Shown here: positions 16,234 to 24,345 of the stretch, in pieces | Numbering within the stretch: position 1 is the first letter of the stretch | Layout: every line of letters starts with the position of its first letter | NCBI RefSeq assembly: GCF_014647655.1 | Contig: NZ_BMPP01000028.1 | Coordinates: 1 to 25,767 of the forward strand | DNA from: Deinococcus malanensis | GTDB lineage: Bacteria > Deinococcota > Deinococci > Deinococcales > Deinococcaceae | DNA: 25,767 bases | Direction of reading: 5' to 3' | Made by a program: the position numbers and the translations under genes | The notes under the pieces: model-generated | Databases searched by the model: none | Seen by the model: only the letters and a program-made list of their open reading frames with translations | Told to the model about the DNA's origin: nothing

Positions 16234-17703
16234 TCAGGCCCTCTGCTCTTCTTCCTGTCCGGGAACATCTGCCGCGGGCAGGCGCAGGCAGAAGGTCGTG
16301 CCATCCGGCCCAGTGTGCTGGACCTCCAGGGTGCCGCGAAGCTGGGAAGCGATCCACTGGGCGATGGGCAGGCCCAGACCGGCGCCGCCAGGTTCGCGCT
16401 GACGGGCCGGGTCGGCGCGGTAGAAGCGCTCGAAGATGTGCGGCTGCGCCTCAGGCGGAATGCCGCTGCCCTGGTCCTGAACGCTCAGCAGGACCTCGCC
16501 GCCCTGCTGATCCAGGTACACCGTGACGGTGCTGCCCTCGGGACTGTACTTGATGGCGTTGTCCAGCAGGATCAGCAGCAGCTGCTTCAGGCGGTCGTGG
16601 TCGCCTGACACCATGTACGGACGGTCGTCAGCGTGCAGGGCCAGCCTCAGCGCCGGGGCCAGCAGGCGCGCGCCCCGCATGGCCTCCTGCGCCACCGCCC
16701 GCAGCGAGACCGGGCGGCAGGCCAGCGTCACGCCGGCGTCGCTGCGGGCCAGCAGCAGCAGGTCTTCAACCAGCCGGGTCAGGCGCGACGTTTCGCGTTC
16801 GATGTCGCTCAGCATCTCTTCGCGTTCGGCGGCGTCCAGGTGCGGGTGGCGGCGCAGCAGCTCCAGGTTGCCGCGCATGACCGTCAGCGGGGCCCGCAGC
16901 TCATGAGAAGCGTCGCCGACGAAGCGCTGCTGGGACTGCCAGGCGGTCTCCAGGCTCTCGAGCATGCCGTTGAAGGTGGTGGCCAGCCGGCCTAGTTCGT
17001 CACGGGCCCCGCCCGTGCGGACCCGGCGGCCCAGGTCACGGCTCTGGGCGATGGCGCGGGCGGCGCGGGTCAGGCGGTCGACCGGGCGCAGCGCCGAGCC
17101 GGCGACCCACCAGCCGATCAGCAGCACCGCCAGAACAGAAAGCACCACCAGCTTAATCAGCAGCCGCGCCAAGTCGCGGGCCCCCTGATCCACCCGGCCC
17201 AGCGGCGTCAGCGCTTCGACGTAACCCATCGTCTTGCGCGCCGTACCCACCTGCAGCACGTAGCGGCGCCAGCGCTGGCCGTCGACCATCAGGGTTCCGA
17301 AAGCACCGTTGGCGCTGGGGGTCACGTGGGCATTGGTCAGCGGCAGCGGCAGCAGGTCCAGGTACGCGGGCGGCGCCGGATCGGACAGCGGCCTCTGCGG
17401 CCGCGTTTCGGGCAGGCCCGGGTCGCTGGGCGAGCGGTACATCAGTGCGCCGCTCGGCGCGTAGCTGCGCAGCACCATGACCGTACCGCCCTTGGTCTGC
17501 TCCGTGGTATCGGTCTCGAAGGCGTAGGACCGGCCGTAGGTCCGCATGCCGGACTCCACCAGCCGGGCACTGACCACCAGAATGCGGTCCAGCGCCAGGA
17601 ACTGCTCACTGACCGAGGCGGTGTAGCCGACCAGCCCCACCGCCGTCAGCGTCAGGGCGCACAGCGTTCCGTACCAAAGGCTCAGCCGCAGCCGCAGCGT
17701 CAC
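16234..17703 (-). CDS. Membrane sensor histidine kinase (HAMP type)
   Basis: A 489-residue kinase with two membrane segments (about 9-31 and 181-203) bracketing an external sensor of about 150 residues, then a HAMP linker (about 200-255), the phospho-acceptor box FVGDASHELRAPLT with His267, the N box LDNAIKYS (Asn382), DQGSGI (410-415) and GAGLGL (440-445). All catalytic motifs look intact. The GTG start lies 3 nt after the response regulator stop, so it is the second gene of a regulator-kinase operon. It lacks the PAS domain usual in PhoR, so phosphate sensing is inferred only from the phoX neighbourhood and the shared repeats. Confidence 0.93.
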   Translation of the reverse strand: MTLRLRLSLWYGTLCALTLTAVGLVGYTASVSEQFLALDRILVVSARLVESGMRTYGRSYAFETDTTEQTKGGTVMVLRSYAPSGALMYRSPSDPGLPETRPQRPLSDPAPPAYLDLLPLPLTNAHVTPSANGAFGTLMVDGQRWRRYVLQVGTARKTMGYVEALTPLGRVDQGARDLARLLIKLVVLSVLAVLLIGWWVAGSALRPVDRLTRAARAIAQSRDLGRRVRTGGARDELGRLATTFNGMLESLETAWQSQQRFVGDASHELRAPLTVMRGNLELLRRHPHLDAAEREEMLSDIERETSRLTRLVEDLLLLARSDAGVTLACRPVSLRAVAQEAMRGARLLAPALRLALHADDRPYMVSGDHDRLKQLLLILLDNAIKYSPEGSTVTVYLDQQGGEVLLSVQDQGSGIPPEAQPHIFERFYRADPARQREPGGAGLGLPIAQWIASQLRGTLEVQHTGPDGTTFCLRLPAADVPGQEEEQRA

Positions 17704-17706
17704 AGC

Positions 17707-18384
17707 CTACCCCTGACGCAGAACGTAGCCGACCCCCCGGATGGTATGGATCAGCCGGGTCTCGCCGTCGCCTTCCAGTTTCTGGCGCAGCTGCTTGACG
17801 TAGGTCTCGACCACATTGGGATCGCCCAGGTAGCCCAGACCCCAGGCCCGGTCGAGCAGCACGGATTTGGACTGCACCCGCTCGGGCTGCTCCATGAACG
17901 CCTGCAGCAGCCTGAACTCCTGGGCAGTCAGGGTGATCTCCCGCCCGTCGCGGGTGACGCTGTGGCACGCCGGGTCCACCGTGAGATTCCCGAAGCGCAG
18001 GACCGCCGGGGCATCCGTCTCGCGCCGGCGCAGCTGGGCCCGCACCCGGGCCGCCAGCACGTCGAAGCTGAACGGTTTGGTGACGTAGTCGTCCGCCCCA
18101 CCCTCCAGGCCGCGCACCTGCTCGTCGGGACGGTCCCGGGCGGTGAGCATTACTACCGGCAGATTGGCATCGACCCGCCGCAGGCGGCTGAGCACCTCCA
18201 GGCCGTCGAGCCCCGGCAGCATCACGTCCAGAATCACCAGTTCCGGCGGGCGGTCCCGGACCGCCGCGAGCCCCGCCTCGCCATCGGGCGCCGTCTCGAC
18301 CAGAAAGCCCTCGTAGGACAGGCCGCGCTGCAGCAGGCTGCGCACGCCGGCGTCGTCGTCGATCACGAGGATTCTGGGGCTCAT
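17707..18384 (-). CDS. OmpR/PhoB-family response regulator
   Basis: A 225-residue regulator. The receiver has the acidic pair Asp9-Asp10, phospho-acceptor Asp53 (LVILDVMLPGLDG), and Lys103 in YVTKPF. A linker leads to the OmpR-type winged helix (about 128-224) with LTAQEFRLLQAFMEQ, VVETYVKQLRQKL and IRGVGYVL. It should bind head-to-tail direct repeats as a dimer. Such repeats occur upstream of its own gene and upstream of phoX. The start is set by TAGAAT 6 nt before the ATG. It is encoded just ahead of its probable cognate kinase. Confidence 0.94.
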   Translation of the reverse strand: MSPRILVIDDDAGVRSLLQRGLSYEGFLVETAPDGEAGLAAVRDRPPELVILDVMLPGLDGLEVLSRLRRVDANLPVVMLTARDRPDEQVRGLEGGADDYVTKPFSFDVLAARVRAQLRRRETDAPAVLRFGNLTVDPACHSVTRDGREITLTAQEFRLLQAFMEQPERVQSKSVLLDRAWGLGYLGDPNVVETYVKQLRQKLEGDGETRLIHTIRGVGYVLRQG

Positions 18385-18390
18385 GCTCCC

Positions 18391-18396
18391 ATTCTA
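18391..18396 (-). promoter_or_regulatory. -10 element TAGAAT of the regulator-kinase operon
   Basis: TAGAAT on the minus strand lies 6 nt before the ATG at 18384, a good leaderless match. The TCAGC repeats start about 26 nt further upstream. Confidence 0.6.
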
Positions 18397-18422
18397 GGCC
18401 CGCCGGGACGGGTGGGAGACGC

Positions 18423-18444
18423 CCTCAGCTGGCCCTCAGCTTTT
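18423..18444. promoter_or_regulatory. Two CCTCAGCT repeats 11 bp apart, candidate autoregulatory operator
   Basis: CCTCAGCT occurs at 18423-18430 and again at 18434-18441; a weaker TTCCAGCG follows one further period on, at 18445. The TCAGC core and 11-bp period match the phoX promoter repeats. It lies between the response regulator and the divergent 150-residue gene. Confidence 0.5.
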
Positions 18445-18471
18445 TTCCAGCGGCGCGACAGTTTGCTCCTT

Positions 18472-18477
18472 TACCGT
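18472..18477 (+). promoter_or_regulatory. -10 element TACCGT, leaderless type
   Basis: TACCGT, then 6 nt, then the ATG at 18484. It fixes the start of the 150-residue gene inside a longer open frame that extends far upstream as non-coding shadow. Confidence 0.55.
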
Positions 18478-18483
18478 GCGGGT

Positions 18484-18936
18484 ATGTCCCCTACAACCCA
18501 GGTCAAGGTGTGCTCGGCCCAGGTCGCCTCCTTCGGTGGCGTCGATCTCCGGCGCGTCAGCGTGTCGCTGGGGGGGCAGGCTCAGGTGCTGCTGGTGCGG
18601 GAGTACCAGCATGCCGCAGCCTACCTGCTGCAGCCGCACGCGGGCGGCCCGGATCTGGTCTCCCGCCAGGAGACGTCGGCGGCCCCGGCTCTGGTGCTGC
18701 GGGCCGAGTGGGGCGAGCCGCTGGGCCAGGTGCTGGGCGTCGAGACCGACTCCGGGTGCGGGCGGATCAGCGCCTACCTGCTGGTGCTGCGTCTGCCCGG
18801 AGGCGAGCAGCGCAGCGTGCGGGTGCGCACCCGCGACACCTTCTGGTGGCAGGGCCAGCTGTACTGCCGCAAGACCCGGACCCAGCAGCTGCGCGGCCTG
18901 CTGATGGGTCGGCAGTCCTCCAGACAGGCAGCCTGA
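18484..18936 (+). CDS. Hypothetical 150-residue protein
   Basis: I do not recognise this family. The protein is rich in beta-strand-like patterns (VLLVREYQHAAAYLL, AYLLVLRLPGGE, RSVRVRTRDTFWWQGQLY) and has a basic C-terminus. No signal peptide, membrane segment or metal motif is evident; its two cysteines after the N-terminal one are far apart. The start is chosen because of the TACCGT promoter 6 nt upstream and because codon use becomes normal from there. It is divergent from the response regulator and shares the TCAGC repeat region, so it may belong to that regulon. It could also belong with the kinase gene 104 nt downstream. Confidence 0.7.
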   Translation: MSPTTQVKVCSAQVASFGGVDLRRVSVSLGGQAQVLLVREYQHAAAYLLQPHAGGPDLVSRQETSAAPALVLRAEWGEPLGQVLGVETDSGCGRISAYLLVLRLPGGEQRSVRVRTRDTFWWQGQLYCRKTRTQQLRGLLMGRQSSRQAA

Positions 18937-19040
18937 TCCCCGCGCGGACCGGACGGTAGCCGTTTTCCGAAGCAGAACGGAAGAACCCGACAAGACGACC
19001 TGGTCAAGCGCACGGGGAGGGTACGTTACCCTGAGGCAAG

Positions 19041-21557
19041 ATGCCAGCCAACCTGCTCCTGCACCTGCATGTGGCGGCCAGGGAGCTGGCTGGCGCACGC
19101 CTGCCGGAGGTGGTGCAGCGCGTCACCGAGCAGGTGGTTGCCCAGACACTCCCGGGGTACCGGGTGCAGTTTGGCGCCCCGCTGGAGGCGCCGGACCCGG
19201 CGGCCCCGCTGGCGTTCGAGGCTGCGGAAGCGGGAGTGCGGCTCAGTGCGCCCGCCGGCGCCCCGGACCTGTCCGAGGAGGCGCGCGCCTATGCCCAGGT
19301 GCTGACTGACCTGGCGGGCGCAGCCCTGCGCCGCCTGGCCGAGGAGGCTTCGGAACGCGAGCACGCCCTGCGTTTCCGTCACATGGTCGAGGCCAGCCCC
19401 ATCGGGGTAGCGGTCACCACGCTCGACGGCACCCTGGTGATGGTGAACGACACCTACCTGCGCCTGCTGGGGTACAGCCGGGCAGAGTTCGAAGCTGGCC
19501 TGGTGGACTGGCAGGCGCTGACACCGGAACCGGAACGCGACAAGGACCGGCAGATGTTCCGGGTGGCGCTGTCCGGGGGCCTCAGCCCCGGCTATGAGAA
19601 AGCCATGTACACCCGAAGCGGCGAACTCCGGCAGCTGCTGGTGACCCTGATCGCCTCGCAGGAGGCGGCGCGTAAGCAGGTGATCGCGTATGTGCAGGAC
19701 ATCACCGACCATCACACTGAACGCCGTGAGGGCCAGGCCCGCACCGCCGAGCTCGAACGTCAGGTGTCCACCCAGAGCCGCGAACTCGAAGATCACCTGT
19801 ATGCCCTGCGGACCTTTGTGGAGTTCACGACCCAGGTCGCCTCCACCGGCGACCTGCCCACGCTGCTGGGTGCCGCGGAAGTGGTGCTCGCCGAGATGCT
19901 GGGGCACGGGGACCTGCTGTACGCCCGTGTCGACGGGCACCACGCCCATGTCACGGCATACAGCAGTGGTGTGCCGGAGCGCACCCGTGAGCGTTTTGCC
20001 GGCGGGTTCCGGCTGAGGCAGGACTTGATTCAGCGCGCCCTGCAGGGCGAGGAGATGGTCTTCTACGACCACTGGCAGCCCCTGAGGGACCGTGAAGGGC
20101 TGCTGTCGGGGTATCACGCGCTGGCGGTGTACCCGTATCTCCGGGACGGGCAGGTGGACGCGCTGCTGCTGCTGGCCAGTGCCCACGAGGTGTGGACCCC
20201 CGATGAGCACGCGATCCTGTTGGCGCTGGGGCGAAGCATGGGGCTGGCTGCGGAGCGGGTCATGCACGAACAGCGCCTGCAGGAACATTCGGATGCCGCG
20301 CAGGCCCGCACCCGGGCGCTGGAGGGCTTCGCCCAGCTGGCGCGTGACCTGGCCTTCGAAACGGACCAGTACGTGCTGGTCCGCCGGGCCCAAACCATCG
20401 TGGTGGACCTGATCAGCGAGGGTTTCGCCCAGTATTTCGAGGTTGAGGACGAACGCTGGTACATCCGTGCGCACACCGGCCAGATCGCGGCGCCGTCCAC
20501 CGGCAATCCCCAGCTCGACGCACTGCTCGCGGGTGGACTGCCGTTCGGGCAGATCACGAACCTGAACCGACCGTGGCAAACCGGGCAGCCTTACTATCAG
20601 GACCGTTACGATCCGGCCGGTGACGGGGGCGTGCCTGGGACCGAGGTGCTCGGGTCGACCGCGACCATCCCGGTGATGGTTTACGGGCGCCCGTACGGGA
20701 TCTTCGCCTACGGCACCTACCGGCCGCGGCACTGGTCCCGCACCGACCGGGCGGTGCTGGAGGCGGCCGGTCACCAGTTGGGGCTCGCCATCGAACGCGC
20801 CGAGCAGGCCCGGGTTCTGGAAACCCAGCGTCAGGCCCTGCAGGATGCCAACGAGGAACTTGAGGCCTTTTCCTATTCGGTATCGCACGACCTGCGCACG
20901 CCGGTGCGGCACGCCAAGAGCTTCTCGGAACTGGCCACCCGGGCGCTGCAGTCTGGTCAGCCCGACAAGGCCGGCCATTACCTGGGGCTGGTCACACAGG
21001 CCACCGACCGCATGACGGTACTGATCGACGCGATGCTGGACCTGTCGCGCACCTCACGCCAGGACCTGATGATCGAGGAGGTCGACCTGGACGGCCTGGT
21101 CAGGCTGGTGGTCGAGGACCTGCGCGCCGACCCGGCGGCCCGGAAGGTCGACTGGCAGATCGGTCCGTTGGGGCACGTCCGGGGCGACTGGCAGCTGCTG
21201 AGCCAGGTGCTGAACAACCTGCTGAATAATGCCATCAAGTTTTCGCGCACCCGGCCTGCCCCCCGCGTGCAGATCTCGGCCGAGCATCACCCGACCAACG
21301 TTACGCTGCACATCCAGGACAATGGGGTCGGCTTCGACGAGCGGTATATCGGCAAGCTGTTCCGGGTCTTCCAGCGGCTGCATCACCACCACGAGTTCGA
21401 AGGCACTGGCGTCGGGCTGGCCAACGTGCGCCGGATCGTGACCCGCCACGGCGGCACGGTCTCGGCGAAAAGCCGGCTGGGCGAGGGAGCCACCTTCAGC
21501 GTGTGCCTGCCCAAAGCGCTGCCGCACGACGCGGAGCCGCATTCTGCCCCAGGCTGA
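19041..21557 (+). CDS. Soluble PAS/GAF/GAF sensor histidine kinase
   Basis: An 838-residue cytoplasmic kinase without membrane segments. After a diverged N-terminal region (1-105), a PAS domain spans about 110-225 (FRHMVEASPIGVAV, MVNDTYLRLLGYS), then a coiled-coil linker and two GAF-like domains (about 255-395 and 425-585). The phospho-acceptor box FSYSVSHDLRTPVRH places His616, followed by the N box LNNLLNNAIKFS, QDNGVGFD and a GTGVGLANVRRIV G box. This kinase core resembles that of bacteriophytochromes and related light or redox sensors, but I see no bilin-binding cysteine near the N-terminus and no PHY domain. No response regulator follows, so the partner is elsewhere. TACCCT and a short GAGG precede the ATG. 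Confidence 0.88.
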   Translation: MPANLLLHLHVAARELAGARLPEVVQRVTEQVVAQTLPGYRVQFGAPLEAPDPAAPLAFEAAEAGVRLSAPAGAPDLSEEARAYAQVLTDLAGAALRRLAEEASEREHALRFRHMVEASPIGVAVTTLDGTLVMVNDTYLRLLGYSRAEFEAGLVDWQALTPEPERDKDRQMFRVALSGGLSPGYEKAMYTRSGELRQLLVTLIASQEAARKQVIAYVQDITDHHTERREGQARTAELERQVSTQSRELEDHLYALRTFVEFTTQVASTGDLPTLLGAAEVVLAEMLGHGDLLYARVDGHHAHVTAYSSGVPERTRERFAGGFRLRQDLIQRALQGEEMVFYDHWQPLRDREGLLSGYHALAVYPYLRDGQVDALLLLASAHEVWTPDEHAILLALGRSMGLAAERVMHEQRLQEHSDAAQARTRALEGFAQLARDLAFETDQYVLVRRAQTIVVDLISEGFAQYFEVEDERWYIRAHTGQIAAPSTGNPQLDALLAGGLPFGQITNLNRPWQTGQPYYQDRYDPAGDGGVPGTEVLGSTATIPVMVYGRPYGIFAYGTYRPRHWSRTDRAVLEAAGHQLGLAIERAEQARVLETQRQALQDANEELEAFSYSVSHDLRTPVRHAKSFSELATRALQSGQPDKAGHYLGLVTQATDRMTVLIDAMLDLSRTSRQDLMIEEVDLDGLVRLVVEDLRADPAARKVDWQIGPLGHVRGDWQLLSQVLNNLLNNAIKFSRTRPAPRVQISAEHHPTNVTLHIQDNGVGFDERYIGKLFRVFQRLHHHHEFEGTGVGLANVRRIVTRHGGTVSAKSRLGEGATFSVCLPKALPHDAEPHSAPG

Positions 21558-21876
21558 GTTGTGCGCCGCGGCGAGGCGGCCTGAACCTCTGACCGAAAAT
21601 GGGGCCAAACTGAACCCTTCATGCCCCATTGACGGGTCGGAGGCCGATGGTCAGCCCACCATGCCGAATCTCGAAGGAATATTCCGAAGTGTTTAGACAA
21701 CTAGTTTAAAATTCAGTACGGCTTCATGAAAGAGAGTCTTTTTGGGGCGGCCGACGTAATAGCGTAGGCGGCATCTTCGGTGGGCTCCTCGCAGACGGGC
21801 ACACCGCTTCCTTTTGTCGCGTTCAGGGTCCCGGCAACACCGGGTCCGCTGTCTTTTCCCTGCCAGGAGCCCTCCC
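21558..21876. other. 319-nt intergenic region before the MFS gene
   Basis: No supported gene. AATGGGGC (21598-21605) and GCCCCATT (21623-21630) form an 8-bp inverted repeat that could end the kinase transcript, although no T-run follows. An AT-rich patch around 21690-21715 includes AACTAGTT and may hold the promoter of the transporter. On the minus strand 21693-21770 reads as a short frame ending in LRYYVGRPKKTLFHEAV and a stop, which could be a transposon remnant but cannot be assigned. Confidence 0.35.
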
Positions 21877-23112
21877 GTGTCCCTCTCGTTCAAAGCCCTG
21901 TCGTCGCTGCGCCATGTGCCCGGATTCCCCCAGTTCACCATCTCGGCGCTGCTGCTTGGTACCGCCGCTTCGTTCGCTGTGCCGTACATGCCGCTCTTTG
22001 CCCGCAATGAAGCTGGGATGTCCCCGCTGCTGCTGGGGATCTTCATGACCCTGATGTCGCTCAGCGGTGTCCTGATCAGCACCGTGCTGGCGCGCTGGTC
22101 GGACCGTGGAGCCCGGAACAAGCCGGTCATGCTCGCGGCGATCGTCAGCGCGGCTCTCGGGTATGTGCTGCTGTGTACCACCCGCAGCTACGTGCCGCTG
22201 GTCCTGATCGCTAGCGTATTTCTGGGGACCGGCGCGGCGGCCTTTCCCCAGCTGTTCGCCTTTGCCAAAACACACTTTGCCCTGGCGGGTGAGGATCTGG
22301 CCGACCGGAGCATGATCACGCTCCGGTCGATGTTCTCGGTCGCGTGGATGCTGGGACCCGCCGCGGCCGCCGTCATCCTGGAGGTCGCGGGATTCACGGG
22401 GCTGTTTCTCTCTGCCGCGGCGTGCTATCTGCTGGTGGGTCTGCCGCTGCTCTGGGCACGGTCCCGCCCTGTGGCCAGAACGTCCACACCCGCGCCCGTC
22501 ACCTCCACGGACGACGCGGGCCCGAAGCGGCCGCTGACCCTGGTGGCGCTGAGCTTCGTGCTGTTCGGAATGTCGAACACCATGGGCTTTATCGCACTGC
22601 CGCTGCACGTCACCGGAGCCATGGGGGAGCCGAGCAGCACGGTGGGCTGGCTGATCGGGCTGTGCGCGTTCCTGGAGATCCCGTTTATTCTCAGCTTCGC
22701 GCTCTTTTCGGGCCGGTTTTCCAACGAACGGCTGATCACCCTGAGCCTGGGCCTGTTCGTGGCCTACTTCGTCATGATGGCGGCCGCTCCCGCGGTATGG
22801 ATGCTGGCAGTGGCCCAGCTGATCCGCGCGGCGGTGATTGCGGTGATGACCACCCTGGGCATGGCCTATTTCCAGGAACTTATGCCCAACCGCACAAGCA
22901 CCGCGCTGACCCTGTATGCCAATACGAACAGCATCGGCGCGGTGCTGGCCGGGGTCGTGTCGGGTGCCTTCGCTCAGGCGTTCGGGTATCAGGCGGTCTT
23001 CGTGCTGTGCGCGGCGATGACCGGCGCGGCCTTCGTCCTGCTGTATGTGGTCACCCGGCGCCCGGCGCAGCAGCCGGCCCTCGCCCCCTCACAGGCCAGC
23101 GCGGCCGACTGA
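21877..23112 (+). CDS. SetA/SotB-like sugar efflux transporter (MFS)
   Basis: From GTG this is 411 residues with twelve hydrophobic segments split by a charged loop near residues 195-225. Several stretches match the E. coli SET sugar-efflux family by recall: FPQLFAFAKTHFA, SVAWMLGPAAAAVI, NTMGFIALPLHVT, LCAFLEIPFIL, and GMAYFQELMPNRTSTALTL followed by TNSIGAVLAGVVSGAFAQ. Such proteins export sugars or sugar analogues by proton exchange. The GTG is chosen because AGGAG lies 7 nt upstream (21865-21869); the longer in-frame extension is Arg/Ser-rich and not membrane-like. The neighbouring kinase is on the same strand but 319 nt away. The exported sugar is unknown. Confidence 0.88.
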   Translation: MSLSFKALSSLRHVPGFPQFTISALLLGTAASFAVPYMPLFARNEAGMSPLLLGIFMTLMSLSGVLISTVLARWSDRGARNKPVMLAAIVSAALGYVLLCTTRSYVPLVLIASVFLGTGAAAFPQLFAFAKTHFALAGEDLADRSMITLRSMFSVAWMLGPAAAAVILEVAGFTGLFLSAAACYLLVGLPLLWARSRPVARTSTPAPVTSTDDAGPKRPLTLVALSFVLFGMSNTMGFIALPLHVTGAMGEPSSTVGWLIGLCAFLEIPFILSFALFSGRFSNERLITLSLGLFVAYFVMMAAAPAVWMLAVAQLIRAAVIAVMTTLGMAYFQELMPNRTSTALTLYANTNSIGAVLAGVVSGAFAQAFGYQAVFVLCAAMTGAAFVLLYVVTRRPAQQPALAPSQASAAD

Positions 23113-23191
23113 GCCGGGCGCTGCGGGGGGCCATTACCCGGTGCGTCACACGTACCGGAGGCCCCACCACCGTACAGGGAATCCCCGCTCT

Positions 23192-23211
23192 CTCCTGACT
23201 GGGGACAGGAG
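23192..23211. terminator. Small hairpin between convergent genes
   Basis: CTCCTG (23192-23197) pairs with CAGGAG (23206-23211) around an 8-nt loop, between the convergent transporter and amidase genes. No T-run follows in either direction, so its role as a terminator is uncertain. Confidence 0.25.
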
Positions 23212-23224
23212 GCTAAGGCCGCCT

Positions 23225-24208
23225 TCAGTTGTCGACGAAGATGTCCAGGGGCAGGAAGGCGCTCACAGTGTAGTTCGGCGCGTCCACCACCTGGCTGATT
23301 TTCAGGTCGACGCAGGCGCTGGCCAGCACGTAGGCTTCCTCCAGCGTGAATCCGCGGGTCTGAATGCGCCGCAGCATCGCCCGCAGAGCAATGCGCGCGG
23401 CCGTCATCAGGTCGGGGTCGTGCCCGCTGGTGCCGTGCCAGCGTCCGCTTGCGCCTCCGGAGGTCGGCGTGATGAATTCCGGCGTGGTCAGTCCCGTGCC
23501 GCGCTCCACACCCAGACACACGGTGAGCTGGCCCGCCATCTCGATGCCGGTGCCCGACAGTTCGCCGTCACCCTGCGCGGCATGCAGATCGCCCACTGAC
23601 AGCAGCGCGCCTTCAACCTCGACCGGCAGGTACAGGGTGCTGCCTGCGACCAGCTGGCGGATGTCCATGTTGCCCCCGACGTGGCGGGGGGGCGCGGTCG
23701 CGTGGTCGCCGGGCTCGGCGAGGGCCACGCCGACGACGCCGGGAAAAGGGGAGAGCGGCAGGCGGACGCCGGGTCCGAAGCTGGCGTGTGTTCCTTCCCG
23801 CAGGTCCCAAAAGTGGGTGTAGGGCTGCAGGCCCTCTTCGCCCAGTGCGGCGTCCAGCAGGCCGATGCCGTCCGGGCGGCAGCCGGTCCAGCCCCAGGCG
23901 GCAGCCCGGACTTCCAGGATCTCGATGACCAGGGCGTCGCCCGGCATGACCCCTTCGACAAACACCGGGCCGGTCAGGGGATGCCCGCGTGGTCCGGCGA
24001 GGGCTGGGTAGGCATCCTGCTCGATCAGGGCCCGCAGCCCCTCTGGGGCGTCCAGTTCGCCTGAAGCGACCCGGCGGGCCACCGCGCCCCCGGAGGCGTC
24101 GAGGGTATCGAAGGTGACGCGGTCTCCCGGCTGTGCTCTCAGGGCGGGGGCAAGATCCCGGTTCCAGCTGGTGTGGATGTGTGAGGCGTCGAGAACATGG
24201 TCAGTCAT
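23225..24208 (-). CDS. Acetamidase/formamidase family protein
   Basis: A 327-residue cytoplasmic amidohydrolase of the FmdA/AmdA family, which splits short-chain amides such as formamide or acetamide into acid and ammonia. Family marks are GDRVTFDTLDASGG (28-41), PGDALVIEI (89-97), FPGVVGVA (155-162), GGNMDIRQL (178-186) and GDLHAAQGDGELSGTGIE (206-223). Its length is normal for the bacterial enzymes. The ATG follows TAGTCT by 6 nt. It stands alone, convergent with the sugar exporter. The true amide substrate cannot be told from sequence. Confidence 0.9.
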   Translation of the reverse strand: MTDHVLDASHIHTSWNRDLAPALRAQPGDRVTFDTLDASGGAVARRVASGELDAPEGLRALIEQDAYPALAGPRGHPLTGPVFVEGVMPGDALVIEILEVRAAAWGWTGCRPDGIGLLDAALGEEGLQPYTHFWDLREGTHASFGPGVRLPLSPFPGVVGVALAEPGDHATAPPRHVGGNMDIRQLVAGSTLYLPVEVEGALLSVGDLHAAQGDGELSGTGIEMAGQLTVCLGVERGTGLTTPEFITPTSGGASGRWHGTSGHDPDLMTAARIALRAMLRRIQTRGFTLEEAYVLASACVDLKISQVVDAPNYTVSAFLPLDIFVDN

Positions 24209-24214
24209 GCCAGC

Positions 24215-24220
24215 AGACTA
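24215..24220 (-). promoter_or_regulatory. -10 element TAGTCT of the amidase gene
   Basis: TAGTCT on the minus strand is followed by 6 nt and the ATG, the same leaderless geometry as elsewhere in the window. Confidence 0.55.
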
Positions 24221-24298
24221 CGGCCCGGCGGGGAGGGCGGTGCCACGGGGAGGGGCGCGGCACCTGGGCTCGTAAGACCCACAGGCAAAGCACAGGAA

Positions 24299-24324
24299 GG
24301 GGAGAGCCCCTGAAGGCCCTCCCC
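24299..24324 (-). terminator. Terminator-like hairpin after the DUF892 gene
   Basis: GGGGAG (24299-24304) pairs with CTCCCC (24319-24324), with an imperfect inner GCC/GGC stem. It lies 22 nt past the stop in the direction of transcription and is followed by TTCCT instead of a pure T-run. Confidence 0.4.
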
Positions 24325-24345
24325 AGACGCTGATCTGAACCCGTT

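Noticed and set aside
17326..18483. Extension of the 150-residue gene far upstream in the same frame
   Set aside because: It runs antisense through the response regulator and part of the kinase; the TACCGT-N6-ATG signal and codon use support the start at 18484.
19026..20978. Long minus-strand open frame opposite the soluble kinase
   Set aside because: Composition is that of an antisense shadow; the plus strand has PAS, GAF and kinase motifs.
19041..21557. Bacteriophytochrome photoreceptor
   Set aside because: The kinase core is similar, but there is no recognisable bilin-binding cysteine near the N-terminus and no PHY domain order.
21693..21770. Possible transposase C-terminal remnant on the minus strand
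   Set aside because: The tail LRYYVGRPKKTLFHEAV looks protein-like, but the frame upstream is Arg/Cys-rich and overlaps the transporter start; no family could be named.
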